Positions 31,081-41,663 of a stretch of DNA of 64,000 nucleotides are shown here, piece by piece. The stretch comes from Tridacna crocea. Lineage: Eukaryota; Mollusca; Bivalvia; Cardiida; Cardiidae. The stretch covers positions 13,959,290 to 14,023,289 of the forward strand of contig OX031061.1 in the NCBI GenBank assembly GCA_943736015.1, given 5' to 3'. The notes below the pieces were generated by a model. The model had not been told where the DNA came from, did no database searches, and was given only the letters and a program-made list of their open reading frames with translations. Both the position numbers and the translations under genes were made by a program. Positions within the stretch are counted from its first letter, which is position 1. Every line of letters begins with the position of its first letter.

Positions 31081-31357
31081 ACTCTTACAGCACTTAATTA
31101 ATTAAAACAAATTCCTTCAGTCATCATAAGAAAAGACCAAAATGTGAAATTGAAGCTGTTTGGGCAGGAATAATTCACTTTTCAGGAGGAAGAGTTTGTA
31201 TCTGTCCAGACACCATTAATTCAAGAGTTCATTTGAATCTGAAATTAAAGCCCCATATAGGTTTTTGTTGCTATCAGGCTTTTGACATATTCCTACAAAG
31301 TGCAAGTTTGGTACATGAAAGTGATAGAAAAATATCAGCAGGAATGAATCATAGTAG
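31081..31357. other. Unannotated sequence
   Basis: No gene or repeat recognised. Confidence 0.25.
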
Positions 31358-32133
31358 TGTAATTCTTTACCAAATGAGGAAATTTTACAACTAGACAAGT
31401 TCAAAGGGGAATCAGTATTTTGCAGACACCAAAGTTAAAGGTGGCCCTTCAGATTTTGGGACGAAAATTTTACAAAAGTGCAAAAAGTTTATCCTTATAC
31501 TCCCAAAGCCTTTTAATTTTCATTCATAAAATCCCAGTAGTCAAAAACTGTCCGACAACACGAGAAATTAGAGATTTACTATGGCCCAGGTTGACACCAA
31601 CAGGAGACACATTGTATTTTTAGATGATCAATTCGCTCATTTACTTACAGGAATACACAGAAGAAGCTTCAAACATAGCGTCCGAAGAAGACATTATGGA
31701 AAATAATTATTACATGTTTGTTATGATAGGGAATTTAGGTGTTATGAGTCACGTGCCAGTCACTTGACATTCCCACAATGCTTTATTGATTTTGGCGCGA
31801 AATCTAAAAATAGCTTAAGAGGCTATGTAGCCTTTTAAGGGAATACCATCAAAAAATATCATTTTTGTAATTTTATGAATCTTAATTATTGATGATTTGT
31901 ATTATTTTTGCATATGAATTTCAATGATATATATTTTTTCAATTTGGTGAGATGTAAAAATTCTAAATACCCACCTTTAATGTGACTCAGAAATTGAACG
32001 TTGTAGTAGAGAGGTTAATAAACACTATGGGAAAAGGAGAAAATGCTGGTTACCAGCATTTTCTCCTTTTCCCACAATGTTTTCAAAAGGCTTCTTTCTC
32101 AGGGTCCTTAAAAGTCGTGTGGTAAAGGGTTAA
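31358..32133 (+). mobile_element. H67 MITE split by an AGGTGGCCC-family element
   Basis: The left arm runs TTCTTTACCAAATGAGG..GCAGACACCAAAG to 31434. It resumes at TTAATGTGACTCAGAAATTG (31977), followed by a perfect-looking core and right arm ending GGTAAAGGGTTAA at 32133. Confidence 0.7.
31439..31976 (+). mobile_element. 538-bp TTAA-flanked element, AGGTGGCCC family
   Basis: AGGTGGCCCTTCAGATTTTG at the left and AAATACCCACCT at the right are inverted termini (AGGTGG), flanked by TTAA at 31435-31438 and 31977-31980. A truncated, reversed copy is at 8080-8449. It has no recognised protein, and the duplication again suggests a piggyBac-type mechanism. Confidence 0.7.
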
Positions 32134-32364
32134 TCCTTTTCTACGCTGCAAAATTTAAGATTTGTCCATGTTGAATGAATTTTGGGATGAGAACTCTTTT
32201 TTCTAAACATAAAAAATTTGTCCCTAAATAAGTTGAAAACTGTTGGTAAAGGAGAAAATGCTGGTCTCCAGCATTATTTCCTTTTCCCACAATTTTTTTC
32301 AAAAACATAATAATTAGAATTAATTAAAATAATTAAAAGTTGGTATTGTGTGGTAAAAGGATAA
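32130..32364 (+). mobile_element. H67 MITE, diverged
   Basis: TTAATCCTTTTCTACGCTGC start, core AAAATGCTGGTCTCCAGC, an AATTA-repeat interruption in the right arm, and end GTGTGGTAAAAGGATAAA. Confidence 0.65.
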
Positions 32365-32409
32365 ATAAAGGAATAAATTCCTAGAGTAAATTAGGCATGT
32401 CTTGATAAT

Positions 32410-32480
32410 TATATTGAATACAGTATTAAATGCTGATAACTGGCATTTTATCCTTTCTCACAGTGTTTTCAAGGACTAAT
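32410..32480 (+). mobile_element. H67 core scrap
   Basis: TTAAATGCTGATAACTGGCATT..CACAGTGTTTTCAAGG resembles the right half of a core without arms. Confidence 0.35.
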
Positions 32481-34401
32481 TCCACCAGGCAAACACAAAA
32501 TATATGTGTGGTTCTGGTTACATACTTGTGAGATTTAGGGTCACAGGGTTTTCCATGATGCACAAATCCTGCGTCATAGGTTTTCCGGTAATTCATTTAT
32601 AGAATAAGACTGGTTTACGCATTATAGCCGAAATATATATTGGACACATGTCTTAAATATGGGCCTAGTCAAAGTCGTGGTTGGGTTCTCTGTATTTCGT
32701 TGCATATTTTATACGACTTCAGTATATAAAAGTACACATTACCGGTCTGTGCTGTTAGCGGAAAAATAATGTCATGACAAAGAAAACTGTAGCATTCTCC
32801 TATCGTCTGCTTCCTACAACTGCCGATCAAGCCACATCAAGCAGCGGTTCAGACGAAAATGTTTGGTCTGTCAAAAAGTAACATCGGCCTTTCCGTCAGA
32901 AATGATCGACTGACTTTTCAATTTTGGAAGTTGGTATTTAAAGGTAAAATGCATTAATGAAATGACCCTCGACTAATGATGAAAGGGGTCACAATGACCC
33001 CCAATTTTCAAAGCCGAGGGAAAACCGTGGAGTCAGTAGGCATTGGACATACCTTGGGTTAAGGGAGCCATCAAATCCCTCAACTCTATCTGGTGGATTG
33101 ACATGCACCCTTACTGTACATTTCATTGCCAGACATATTCCGGTTTGCCCTTCTGAAAATTGTAAGGCTTCTCTTAAAAAGGAAAACTTTTAGTCTCAGT
33201 TTTCTACCAAAGTCTTTCTTGCTATATTTCAGCTGACAAAACAGTTTGTACAATTATTTTTTGATGTGGTTTATGAATTCCGATTGAAGTTTTCACCGAC
33301 AGATAGATAGATGTGAATAGCTTCATTGAGGTTGTTTATGGCACATCTTCGCAAGCCATTAGGGTGACGATCCACTATGCTACTCTGCCATTGGCCGATC
33401 AAGCTTGATTTCGACATTCCCCCGATACGCATTTTCATTGGTTGCAGCTAGCTTTAATTGCACAAATCAAATCGCTGGCAGCATTTCATCTTTTATAAAA
33501 ATAGAAGAAGGTCGCGACCTTTCGGATAAAAATAGAAGATAAACATGAATAACAATTGGATGTGTGCAGAATCTGTAATGATTTATTACTGAACAGCCAT
33601 AGACCAACAATATTTACAGAAAGTTTCAGTGTGACCAATCAATTAGCAGAGGTTTTAGGCTAATTATCCCGGCACCTGACCATGGAATGTCAAAGAACGT
33701 TACTTTGTGGTTATTGCTTCATGTTGAATTATTGTATTTGTAAGTGGTTTGTAAAACGATATTTCATTAGCTATAAGAACATGTAAGCAGATAATAACCA
33801 GCATAGGGAGTGTATCGCGGGAATCTCAAAATCGGGCCCGATCCGCCATGGTGAGATCTACGTAGTAATTGTAACCTTGGCTCGCAAAGATGTTTATGGC
33901 ATTGCTAAACAAATTAAAGTGGTGCCATCATGTATTAGATCACATGATTGGTATTTTAAATGGGAACGACTGTTGTACAGACGATATTAGATGTAGGTAC
34001 AGAACCAGCCAAGTTGTGATGAGTGGGTTTGATGCATATCCATATATACTTTTTCATTTGACTATGTTGAATATGTTGCATGCAAATGTTAAAACGACAT
34101 CATGTACACTCTGTGATAGTATAAAACAACAACAAAACAAAATGTAAAAAATAATGATAGAATTATGCCCCTTTTGCATGAAAAAATACTGTCTGAAAAG
34201 AAAAGGCTATAAAAACACAAACATTTTTACAGAAAAAAAATTTTTTTCATTCCAAAGCCAACAGTTTTGGTTCCCTCTTAACTAAATCAAGATAATGCGA
34301 CACCAAAAAAGTGCTAATTGACTCAAGAATCAATTTTTCTTGTTAAGATGCTATAATGGGTTCAGTGTCAGTGATTCATGTACTTTCGTTTGTCTGTTCC
34401 A
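32481..34401. other. Repeat-poor block, no gene recognised
   Basis: 1.9 kb with no H67 sequence. An 85-codon frame at 33890-34147 is rich in Met, His and Cys and has no recognised domain. GACCCC/GGGGTC patches at 32965-33005 and GACAGATAGATAGATG at 33299 are the only patterns seen. It could be single-copy intronic or regulatory sequence. Confidence 0.35.
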
Positions 34402-34536
34402 TTAACGCTTTACTAAACAATCCTGAGTTTTAATGACCCATGTAAGAAGCCAGCATTTTCTCCTTTTCCCATAATGTTTTTAAAAGGAGTCTACCTCAGG
34501 GTTGTCAAAAGTCATAATTGTGTGATAATGCGTTAA
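34402..34536. mobile_element. Short H67 MITE with two right arms
   Basis: TTAACGCTTTACTAAACAATCC..AATGACCC at the left and CCTCAGGGTTGTCAAAAGTC..ATAATGCGTTAA at the right are both right-arm sequence, facing each other around a half hairpin (CCAGCATTTTCTCC). Confidence 0.6.
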
Positions 34537-34544
34537 GGAAGAAA

Positions 34545-34636
34545 TCTTCAATGTAGCTACCTTTATTTCCTCCTTCTCAAAATCAATGCTTTCAGTTTGG
34601 TCTGGTTCAAAATTTTGTCTGTTGGTAACGAGTAAA
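34545..34636 (-). mobile_element. H67 left-arm fragment
   Basis: CTACCTTTATTTCCTCCTTC..GCTTTCAGTTTGGTC..TTTTGTCTGTTGGTAACGAG is the reversed left arm following the short two-right-arm copy. Confidence 0.5.
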
Positions 34637-34947
34637 ATAATGCTGCCAAAAGGGAGTGCACAGACTACTGTGTTACCTAATATGAAATTTTTTGTTCCGA
34701 TGTTTTTTCAAAGGAAATGGAGACATTATCATTTCCCTGTCGCCATCTGCATTGTTGTTGTCATTGTGATAGGAAAACTTTGAAAATTTCACATTTCTGA
34801 GTCATTTGTGAGGAAATGTTTACTCCAAGTTTTAAGGCTTCAATTACAATTAGTGAAATGTATAAGCATGGCATATTTTGACACATTAATGCCCCCCCTT
34901 TTGACTTTTTACAGGAAAGAGCAAGTGCAGCAGACGGGGAATGCACA

Positions 34948-35337
34948 AAAGCCAACTGGGACAAAAGCCACTAGGACAAAAGCCCACTGGAAAAAAACAC
35001 ACTGCCGATTTTGGCAGAGAGGACAAAAGCCCACTACTAAAAAAAAAAAATTTGTTACAAAATCATTTTTTCTTATCATTTTTGTAAGAAAATATTTTCT
35101 GCTTTTCACATAATGTTTTCTACTCTTCTAAAGACAAGTCACATCATATAAAATGACTTTTTTTAAATTAAATACATGATTATAACTAAAAGTGGACTTT
35201 TGTCCTTGTGGGCTTTTGTTCTAGTGGGCTTTTGTCCCTGCGCGCTTTTGTCCTTTTGGGATTTTGTCCTAGTGGGCTTTTGTCCTAGTGAGCTTTTGTC
35301 CTTGTGGGCTTTTGTCCTTGTGGACTTTTGTCCTATA
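34948..35337. repeat. Inverted pair of GTCCTAGTGGGCTTTT minisatellites
   Basis: AAAGCCACTAGGACAAAAGCC.. (34948-35038) is the reverse complement of the eight-unit array GTCCTTGTGGGCTTTT (35195-35337, 16-bp period). Between them is decayed H67-like sequence (CACATAATGTTTTCTACTC). The motif is closely related to the minisatellite at 30157-30834. Confidence 0.65.
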
Positions 35338-35397
35338 TCCGCAGCTGAGTGCTGTAATCTTGTCAGACACTTTCAAAAAAAATCCAATGTTTTAAGA

Positions 35398-35623
35398 CTC
35401 ACTCGAATCACAAATTTTAGACTCTTTGAAATTTAAAAGATCTGCAGATGACATTTATTGGAAATTGAAACAAATGAATTTGAGCTCTTTGATAGGGTAG
35501 ATAACATTGTGGGGAAAGGAAAGAATGCTGGATACCAGCATTATCTTCTTTTACCATATTGTATTTGAAAGCCCTCTTTTCAAGGGACTTGAAAACCTAG
35601 GATTGTGTGGTAAAGGTGTAAAT
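35398..35623 (+). mobile_element. H67 MITE, diverged
   Basis: TTTTAGACTCTTTGAAATTTAAAAG left arm (in two motifs), core GAATGCTGGATACCAGC, and end GTGTGGTAAAGGTGTAA. Confidence 0.65.
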
Positions 35624-35735
35624 GACCTCGAGTGAGACGACTTTTGAAAACTTTGTGGAAAAAGGAGAAAATTAATTAATGAACCAGCATTTTCTTCCAT
35701 TTCTTGCAATAATTGCCAATGCTTCAAAGGAAATT
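35624..35735 (-). mobile_element. H67 MITE, fragment
   Basis: GACTTTTGAAAACTTTGTGG..GGAGAAAATTAATTAATGAACC shows a core with its centre replaced by ATTAATTAAT. The rest is lost. Confidence 0.45.
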
Positions 35736-36282
35736 CCTTCACTGGAGCTATATTCAATTTGAGGAGTTGAATTTAAGTGGTTTTATTGGAGAGGTCATCA
35801 GACTTCTCCAACAGTGGTGAGTTTAAAAGGCAGACTGTCACAGAATTTTCTGTCTAAATCCATTTTTCTTGAGAAACTGTTCTGATGCAATCTATTTTGT
35901 CATAGTTTTGTAAATAAATCGAAATAAAAAAAAACAACAGGAAATAGACATGGTTTATTCTTATATGATGAATTTCAGAGAAATATTTGTTACATTAATT
36001 TGCCATGGCTGCAAATGACCCCTAAAATAATTGCAATTTTTCATGAAGTAAATTAATCTAAACAGAAGAAAAAATGAGAATAATTTCGTTAAAAAGAGAA
36101 AGAAGACTGCTTGGACAAGATCATGCGACTTGAAAACGCGATAAGAAGGTCAAATAAGCGTCAAGTAAAGCATATGACTTTTCTACCCGGCGGCTTTTTC
36201 ACTTGTTTATGATATTTACCAAAATGTATTGAAATTAAAATCCAATGGTCTACATTGTTGCTGACCTCTCCTGGCTCTTTTT
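35736..36282. other. Unannotated sequence
   Basis: No gene or repeat recognised. Confidence 0.25.
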
Positions 36283-38136
36283 AGCTCACCTGAGCACAAA
36301 GTGCTCAGAGTGAGCTATTGTGATCACTCACCGTCCGTCGGCGTCCGTCCGTTCACATTTTCTTGTTTACACTCTAGCATCTACATATATCAACCAATCA
36401 GGACCAAACTTGGTCAAAGTATGTATGACCATAAGATCTCGGATGAGTTCGATTTTGGGTCTTATCGGACCAGAACATCTGGAGTTATTTGCCCTTGAAT
36501 TAGAAAAATTGCTGTATTTCACATTGTTTACACTCTAGCATCTACAAATATCAACCAATCAGCACCAAACTTGGTCAAAGTATGTATGACCATAAGATCT
36601 GGTATGAGTTCGATTTTGGGTCTAATCGGATTTGAACATCTGGAGTTATTTGCCCTTGAATTAGAAAAATTGCTGTATTTCACTTTGTTTACACTCTAGC
36701 ATCTCTAAATATCAACCAATCAGCACCAAACTTGGTCAAAGTATGTATGACCATAAGATCTCGGATGAGTTTGATTTGGGTCTAATCGGACCAGAACATC
36801 TGGAGTTATTTGCCCTTGAATTAGAAAAATTGCTGTATTTGACATTGTTTACACTCTAGCATCTACAAATATCAACCAATCTGCACCAAACTTGGTCAAA
36901 GTATATATGACCATAAGATCTCGGATGAGTTTGATTTTGGGTCTAATCGGACCAGAATATCTGGAGTTATTTGCCCTTGAATTAGTAAAATTGCTGTATT
37001 TCACTTTGTTTACACTCTAGCATCTACAAATATCAACCAATCAGCACCAAACTTGGTCAAAGTATATATGACCATAAGATCTCGGATGAGTTCGATCATG
37101 GGTCTAATCAGACCAGAACATCTGGAGTTATATGCCCTTGAATTAGAAAAATTGCTATACTGCACTTTGTTTACTCTCTAGCATCTACAATTTTTAACCA
37201 ATCAGCTGTAAACTTGGCCATATATAACCATAAGATCTTGGATGAGTTTAATTATGGGTGTAATCGGATGCAAACAACTGGAGTTATTTGCCCTTGAATT
37301 AGAAAGTTCTTTGTAATAGTTCTTAATCCAGAGCATAACTTTGTCATCTCCAGTCTGATTGACTTGAAACTTGACATTTGTGTTCGTTGCAATAATGCAG
37401 AGTGCAATGTGAAAGATCCATAACTCTACTTTATACTGTCTGTAAGTTATTTCCCTTTGATTGTCATTTTTACAGCATTTTCTGCTTGTCTGGAATATAA
37501 CTTAGTCATCTGTAGCCTGAACATCTTCAAATTTGATATGCATGATCATTGTATATTTATGGAGTGCAGTGCTCAAGAACCATAACTCTTCCTAGCTTGA
37601 ATTTTGAGTTATTTCCCCTTTGAACTTCATTTTCATAGCATTTCTTGCTTGTCCGGAGCAAAACTTTGTCATCTGAAGTAGGAATGACTTGAAATTGGGT
37701 ATGATTATTTGGTACAATATTTGGAAGTGCAGTGCACAAGAATTGTAACTCTAATTCGTGCTGTCGAGTTATTTCCCTTTTAATGTCATTTTTACAGCAT
37801 TTAGTGCCTGTTTGGAATATAACTTTGTCATCTCAAGTCAGAACGACTTCAGACTTGGTATGCATGTTTGTTGCAGTATTACAGAGTACAATGCGCAAGA
37901 ACAATAACTCTACCTAGTGCGAACTTTATGTAATTCCACATTGATCTTCATTCTTACAGTATTTCTTGCTTGTCTGGAATGGAACTTCAAAGTCTCAAGT
38001 CAAATTGCGACAAATCGCAGCTCTTGTTTCATTGTCATTTAGCCTTGAACCTTGATATTTGGTATTTATCTTTATTGTAGACTTTTGCTGCTTGGTACTC
38101 AGGTGAGCGATATAGGATCATCATGGTCCTCTTGTT
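36283..38136 (+). mobile_element. AGCTCACCTGAGC-family tandem-core element
   Basis: Head AGCTCACCTGAGCACAAAG and tail CAGGTGAGCGATATAGG..CATGGTCCTCTTGTT. The first core type has six ~160-bp units (ACACTCTAGCATCTAC recurs near 36369, 36530, 36690, 36850, 37010 and 37171), each with CAACCAATCAGCACCAAAC and GGAGTTATTTGCCCTTG. Then four to five diverged ~160-bp units of a second type run to about 37990 (TGTCATTTTTACAGCATTT). TTGCGACAAATCGCAGCTCTTG at 38005 looks like the tail of a second tandem-core family. No protein encoded. Confidence 0.75.
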
Positions 38137-38415
38137 TAAAGAAACCAACTTGTTTTAGTCAAGTCTAAGTAACCAATATTTTCACCTCCACAATGTTTTT
38201 TTTTTTAAAAAAAAACTTTCATCTAGCTTGTTATATCTCTGGGGTTATACAAAAAAAAAAAGATCAATAATAACTTGTCGATAACAACTAATTTCTCATA
38301 AAAAAGATAACAACTAATTTCTCATAAAAACCTGAGATCTGATGAGCAGTTAAAAACCATAATTATGCCACTGAAATGTGATAGTTACTGCAGAATGTGA
38401 TATTTATCAGATTTG
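38137..38415. other. Unannotated AT-rich sequence
   Basis: AAACCAACTTG then T- and A-runs; AACAACTAATTTCTCATAAA is present twice in tandem near 38284-38329. Confidence 0.3.
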
Positions 38416-38560
38416 AGCCTTCACCACACAATCCTGATTTTTTGAAGAGTTTCGACAACCCTGCTTAAGAAAAACTTCGAAAACTTTGTTGGGAAAGGAA
38501 AAAAATGTTGGTAACCACCATTAAGTTCCTCCTTTTCCCGTATTTTTTCTTTCATATCAG
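38416..38560 (-). mobile_element. H67 MITE, 3'-truncated
   Basis: TTCACCACACAATCCTGATT start and a core decayed to AAATGTTGGTAACCACC. It stops in the TTTTTTCTTTC region. Confidence 0.5.
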
Positions 38561-38576
38561 ATGCAAAAATTAAAAC

Positions 38577-38802
38577 TTAACTCTTTACCAAACGACAAGA
38601 TTTTAGACTGGTCCAAATTGAAAGCATTTGCAGATGACAAAATAAATGTGATTAAAAAATTGAAATCTGTTTTAGGAAGGGAAGAAAGCAATGTGGAAAA
38701 AGGAGAAAAAGCTGGTTACCAGGATTTTCTCCTTTTCCCACAATGTTTTCGAAGGGCTTCTTTCACAGGGGTGTTAGTCGGGATTGTGTGCTAAAGGGTT
38801 AA
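38577..38802 (+). mobile_element. H67 MITE, near complete
   Basis: TTAACTCTTTACCAAACGAC start, core AAAAAGCTGGTTACCAGGAT, and end GTGTGCTAAAGGGTTAA. Confidence 0.8.
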
Positions 38803-38869
38803 GCTAGATTTATCTGCAAATGCTTTCAGTTTGGTCCAGTCCAAAATTTTGTGGTTGGTAAAGAGTTAA
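38803..38869 (-). mobile_element. H67 left-arm fragment
   Basis: TTTATCTGCAAATGCTTTCAG..TGGTTGGTAAAGAGTTAA directly follows a complete copy. It is reversed relative to it. Confidence 0.6.
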
Positions 38870-38969
38870 CTCTTGTCTTGCCAAAAACCTAAAATGAAAT
38901 TTTCAATTTGAAACTAAAAACCTGAAAATTATTTCAAAGTTATGTTTTGAGGACTAATATCTTCTTACT

Positions 38970-39036
38970 GGACAGTGTAGATCCAAGATCAGACTGCACA
39001 TTCTGTAGGGTCTGATCTTGGATCTACACTACTCTG
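38970..39036. repeat. GATCAAGATCAGACTGCAC-type hairpin
   Basis: GGACAGTGTAGATCCAAGATC pairs with GATCTTGGATCTACACT around AGACTGCACATTCTGTAGGGTCT. The flank CTCTGCAAAAGGTCAGTGAG is the reverse of the GACCTTTTGC flank of other copies. Confidence 0.7.
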
Positions 39037-39051
39037 CAAAAGGTCAGTGAG

Positions 39052-39267
39052 TTAACCCTTTCCCAAACGACAAATTTTGGACCAGTCCAACAACAGTCGA
39101 CAAAATAAACATAGCCCAAAAATTGAAATTTGTTTCCAGCATGTTAGAAAACTTTGTTGGAAAAGGAGAAAATTCTGGTTACCAGCATTTTCTCCTTTTC
39201 CCACGATGTTTTCAAAAGGCTTCTATCTCAGGACCATAAAAACCAGGGATTGTTTTGTAAAGGGTTA
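39052..39267 (+). mobile_element. H67 MITE, near complete
   Basis: TTAACCCTTTCCCAAACGAC start, core AAATTCTGGTTACCAGC, and end TTGTAAAGGGTTAA. Confidence 0.8.
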
Positions 39268-39270
39268 AGC

Positions 39271-39494
39271 TTACCTCATTACCAAACTACAATATTTTAG
39301 GTTTATCCAACCATTTGCAGACGACAAAATACAAGTGACTGAAAATTTAAAATTTGTTTTGTGAAAAGTAGAAAACATTGTGGGAAAAGGAGAAAATGCT
39401 GGTTACCAGCATTTTCTGCTTTTTCCCACAATGTTTTCTGAAGGCTTCTTTCTCAAGGTCGTCAAAAGGTAGGGATTGTGTGGTAATGGGTTAA
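39271..39494 (+). mobile_element. H67 MITE, near complete
   Basis: CCTCATTACCAAACTACAAT start, core AAAATGCTGGTTACCAGC, and end GTGTGGTAATGGGTTAA. Confidence 0.8.
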
Positions 39495-39505
39495 CAGTGT
39501 ACCGG

Positions 39506-39734
39506 TTAACTCTTTACCACACGAGAAAATTTTAGACTGGTCCAAATTGAAAGCATTTGCAGACGACAAAATAAAAGTGACTGAAAAAGTGAAATTTGTT
39601 CTGGAAAGGGTAGAAAACACTGTGGGAAAAGGAGAAAATGCTGGTTACCAGCATTTTCTCCTTTTCCCACAGTGTTTTCAAAAGACTTCTTTCTCAGGGG
39701 CGTCAAAAGTAGGGATTGTGTGGTAATGGGTTTA
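39506..39734 (+). mobile_element. H67 MITE, complete
   Basis: TTAACTCTTTACCACACGAG start, a core with CACTGTGGG/CCCACAGTG pairing, and end GTGTGGTAATGGGTTTA. Very similar to the copies at 42019, 43798 and 63388. Confidence 0.9.
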
Positions 39735-40102
39735 TGTTGAAATATTCTGTGGTATAACTGTATTGACCAACATTCAGATTCTTGTCAAATGAAAGTTTCA
39801 TTTCTATTCTAGGGGACCGCTGTCGTTGTGCTAGACTGATAAAAACCAAAAAAAAAGGAAATCCCAGTTAATTGTTTCCGGAATGGGTGGAAATATTTCT
39901 CCCATGTTTCGGCAAATGGAAATTGATTTTCAAACTGTTTTAACCTTTTGAACTTTCGGGGTTTTGATAAAAAGTATAATTATGTCAACTTCACATTTGG
40001 TTTATATACATAATTATGGTGCAGTCTTTCAGCAGAGCTCCAGATAGAGGGAGTAGATTTTTTTTTATTTCAAAATTGAAAATATCGATTATTTTCCATT
40101 AA
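39735..40102. other. Unannotated sequence
   Basis: No gene or repeat recognised. Confidence 0.25.
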
Positions 40103-40182
40103 AAACCCTATGTTATGGGTACTCATTAGAATCGTCTCATCAAATCAAATAATTCTGATTAGTATCCACAACATAGGGTTTC
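40103..40182. mobile_element. AAACCCTATGTTGTGG short palindromic MITE
   Basis: AAACCCTATGTTATGGGTAC..TTAGAATCG at the left pairs with ATTCTGATTAGTATCCACAA..CATAGGGTTT at the right. A second copy is at 16442-16516. Confidence 0.65.
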
Positions 40183-40339
40183 GAAGAAAAATAACGACTT
40201 TTGAATGTGATCATTCCCCAGCGACGTAGGAAGGATTTCAAGATTGGGGGGACTAACTTCGAAATACTGAGATTTTTTGCGTGGTTGTTTCATTGCGCTA
40301 AGAACTTGTATTTTAGTTACTATGATTTTCAAAATTATT

Positions 40340-40379
40340 GGGGAGGGGGGGGGGGCTGAGCCCCCCCCCCCCCCCCCCC
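40340..40379. repeat. G-run / C-run inverted repeat
   Basis: GGGGAG followed by 11 G, then CTGAG, then 19 C (40361-40379). It could fold as a G:C hairpin or form G-quadruplex/i-motif structures. Exact run lengths are unreliable in any assembly. A Pro-rich frame across it is an artefact. Confidence 0.7.
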
Positions 40380-40567
40380 TGTTCCGACGGGACTGCTCCC
40401 TCTTATCTAGAGCTATAGTCTTGTACTCAGTCTTTTTTAACCTGCTAACACACTATCCAAAGGTTTAACAAGTTTAACAACTGTGTCGGAGAGGGGCTTT
40501 TGAAACATAGTGGAGACATGGTGCCCTTGTGTTTTAAATATGATGGTTGGCATTTAAAAATTAGCTC

Positions 40568-40702
40568 AAGAATCTGACTCTGACTGAGTGTGACTGACTG
40601 TGACTGACTGACTGTGACTGTCTGTCTGACTGACAGACTGACTGACTGACTGACTCTGACTGACTGACTGATTGATTGAATGATTGATTGACTGTTTGAT
40701 TG
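40568..40702. repeat. (CTGA)n / (TGAT)n microsatellite
   Basis: Imperfect GACT/GACTG repeats grade into GATTGATT repeats just before an H67 copy. Confidence 0.85.
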
Positions 40703-40709
40703 TATGGTG

Positions 40710-40940
40710 TTAACCCTTTACCACACAGTGACGACTTTTGACAAGCTTGAGGGAGAAGCCTACTGAAAACATTGTATAAAAAAGGAGAAAATGCTGGTAA
40801 CCAGCATTTTCTCCTTTTCCCACAATGTTTTCTACCCTTCCCAAATTGAATTTCGATTTTTTCAGTAACATTTATTTTGTCGTTTGCAAATGCTTTCAAT
40901 TTAGACCAGTCTGTAAATTTGTCGTTCGGTAAAGAGTTAA
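40710..40940 (-). mobile_element. H67 MITE, near complete
   Basis: TTAACCCTTTACCACACAGT start, core AAAATGCTGGTAACCAGC, left arm TTTATTTTGTCGTTTGC, and end GGTAAAGAGTTAA. Confidence 0.85.
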
Positions 40941-41087
40941 AGTAGTGGCCTTTCGTCTGGGTGTTCTATGTTACGAATCTTGCCTGGTTCTTGTATTTGT
41001 TATGCTTTTGTTCATTTGTTTCTTTGTAACGCATTTTGCTCATAAGAAGTACCGTTTTCTTTTTATTTTCCCACAGTGTTAATTCCA

Positions 41088-41321
41088 TTAACTCTTTACC
41101 ACACAATCCCGACTTTTAACGACCCTGAGAAAAATGGCCTTTTGAAAACACTGTGGGAAAACGAGAAAATGCTGGTAACCAGCATTTTCTCCTTTTCCCA
41201 CAATGTTTTCTACCCTTCATAAAACAAATTTCAAATTTTCAGTCACTTTTATGTTGTTGTCTGCAAATCAATGCTTTCAATTTGGACAAACCTAAAATTT
41301 TGTCGTTTGGTAATGAGTTAA
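41088..41321 (-). mobile_element. H67 MITE, near complete
   Basis: TTAACTCTTTACCACACAATC start, core AAAATGCTGGTAACCAGC, and end GGTAATGAGTTAA. Confidence 0.85.
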
Positions 41322-41527
41322 ATGAGAAGAGTATTTGAGATGGAGTTGATTTATATATTTATTTTTTCCCTCCATAACAATACAATACACTAATTAGAAC
41401 CACATGAAAGATGGACATTTTCCTTTCCCTCTACCTGCATTTTGGACTGAGATATGTTTCCATAGAAACATACATGATAGATGATAAACTTATGAACAAT
41501 CTATCTTAAAACAGTAGCAAGGAAACC

Positions 41528-41663
41528 TTAACTCATTACCAAATGACAATATTTTAGGTTTGTCCAAATCGAAAGCATATGCAGACGACGAAATAAAAAT
41601 GACTAAAAATTTGAAATTTGTTATGTGAAGGGTAGAAAACACTGTGGTAAAGAAGAAGTGAAG
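41528..41663 (+). mobile_element. H67 MITE, left half, cut by a SINE
   Basis: TTAACTCATTACCAAATGAC through GTAGAAAACACTGTGGTAAAG (two motifs), stopping inside the left hairpin arm where the reversed SINE begins. Confidence 0.6.

Noticed and set aside
36301-36538. Two short frames at the start of the AGCTCACCTGAGC element
   Set aside because: They run into ~160-bp tandem non-coding units and differ between units.
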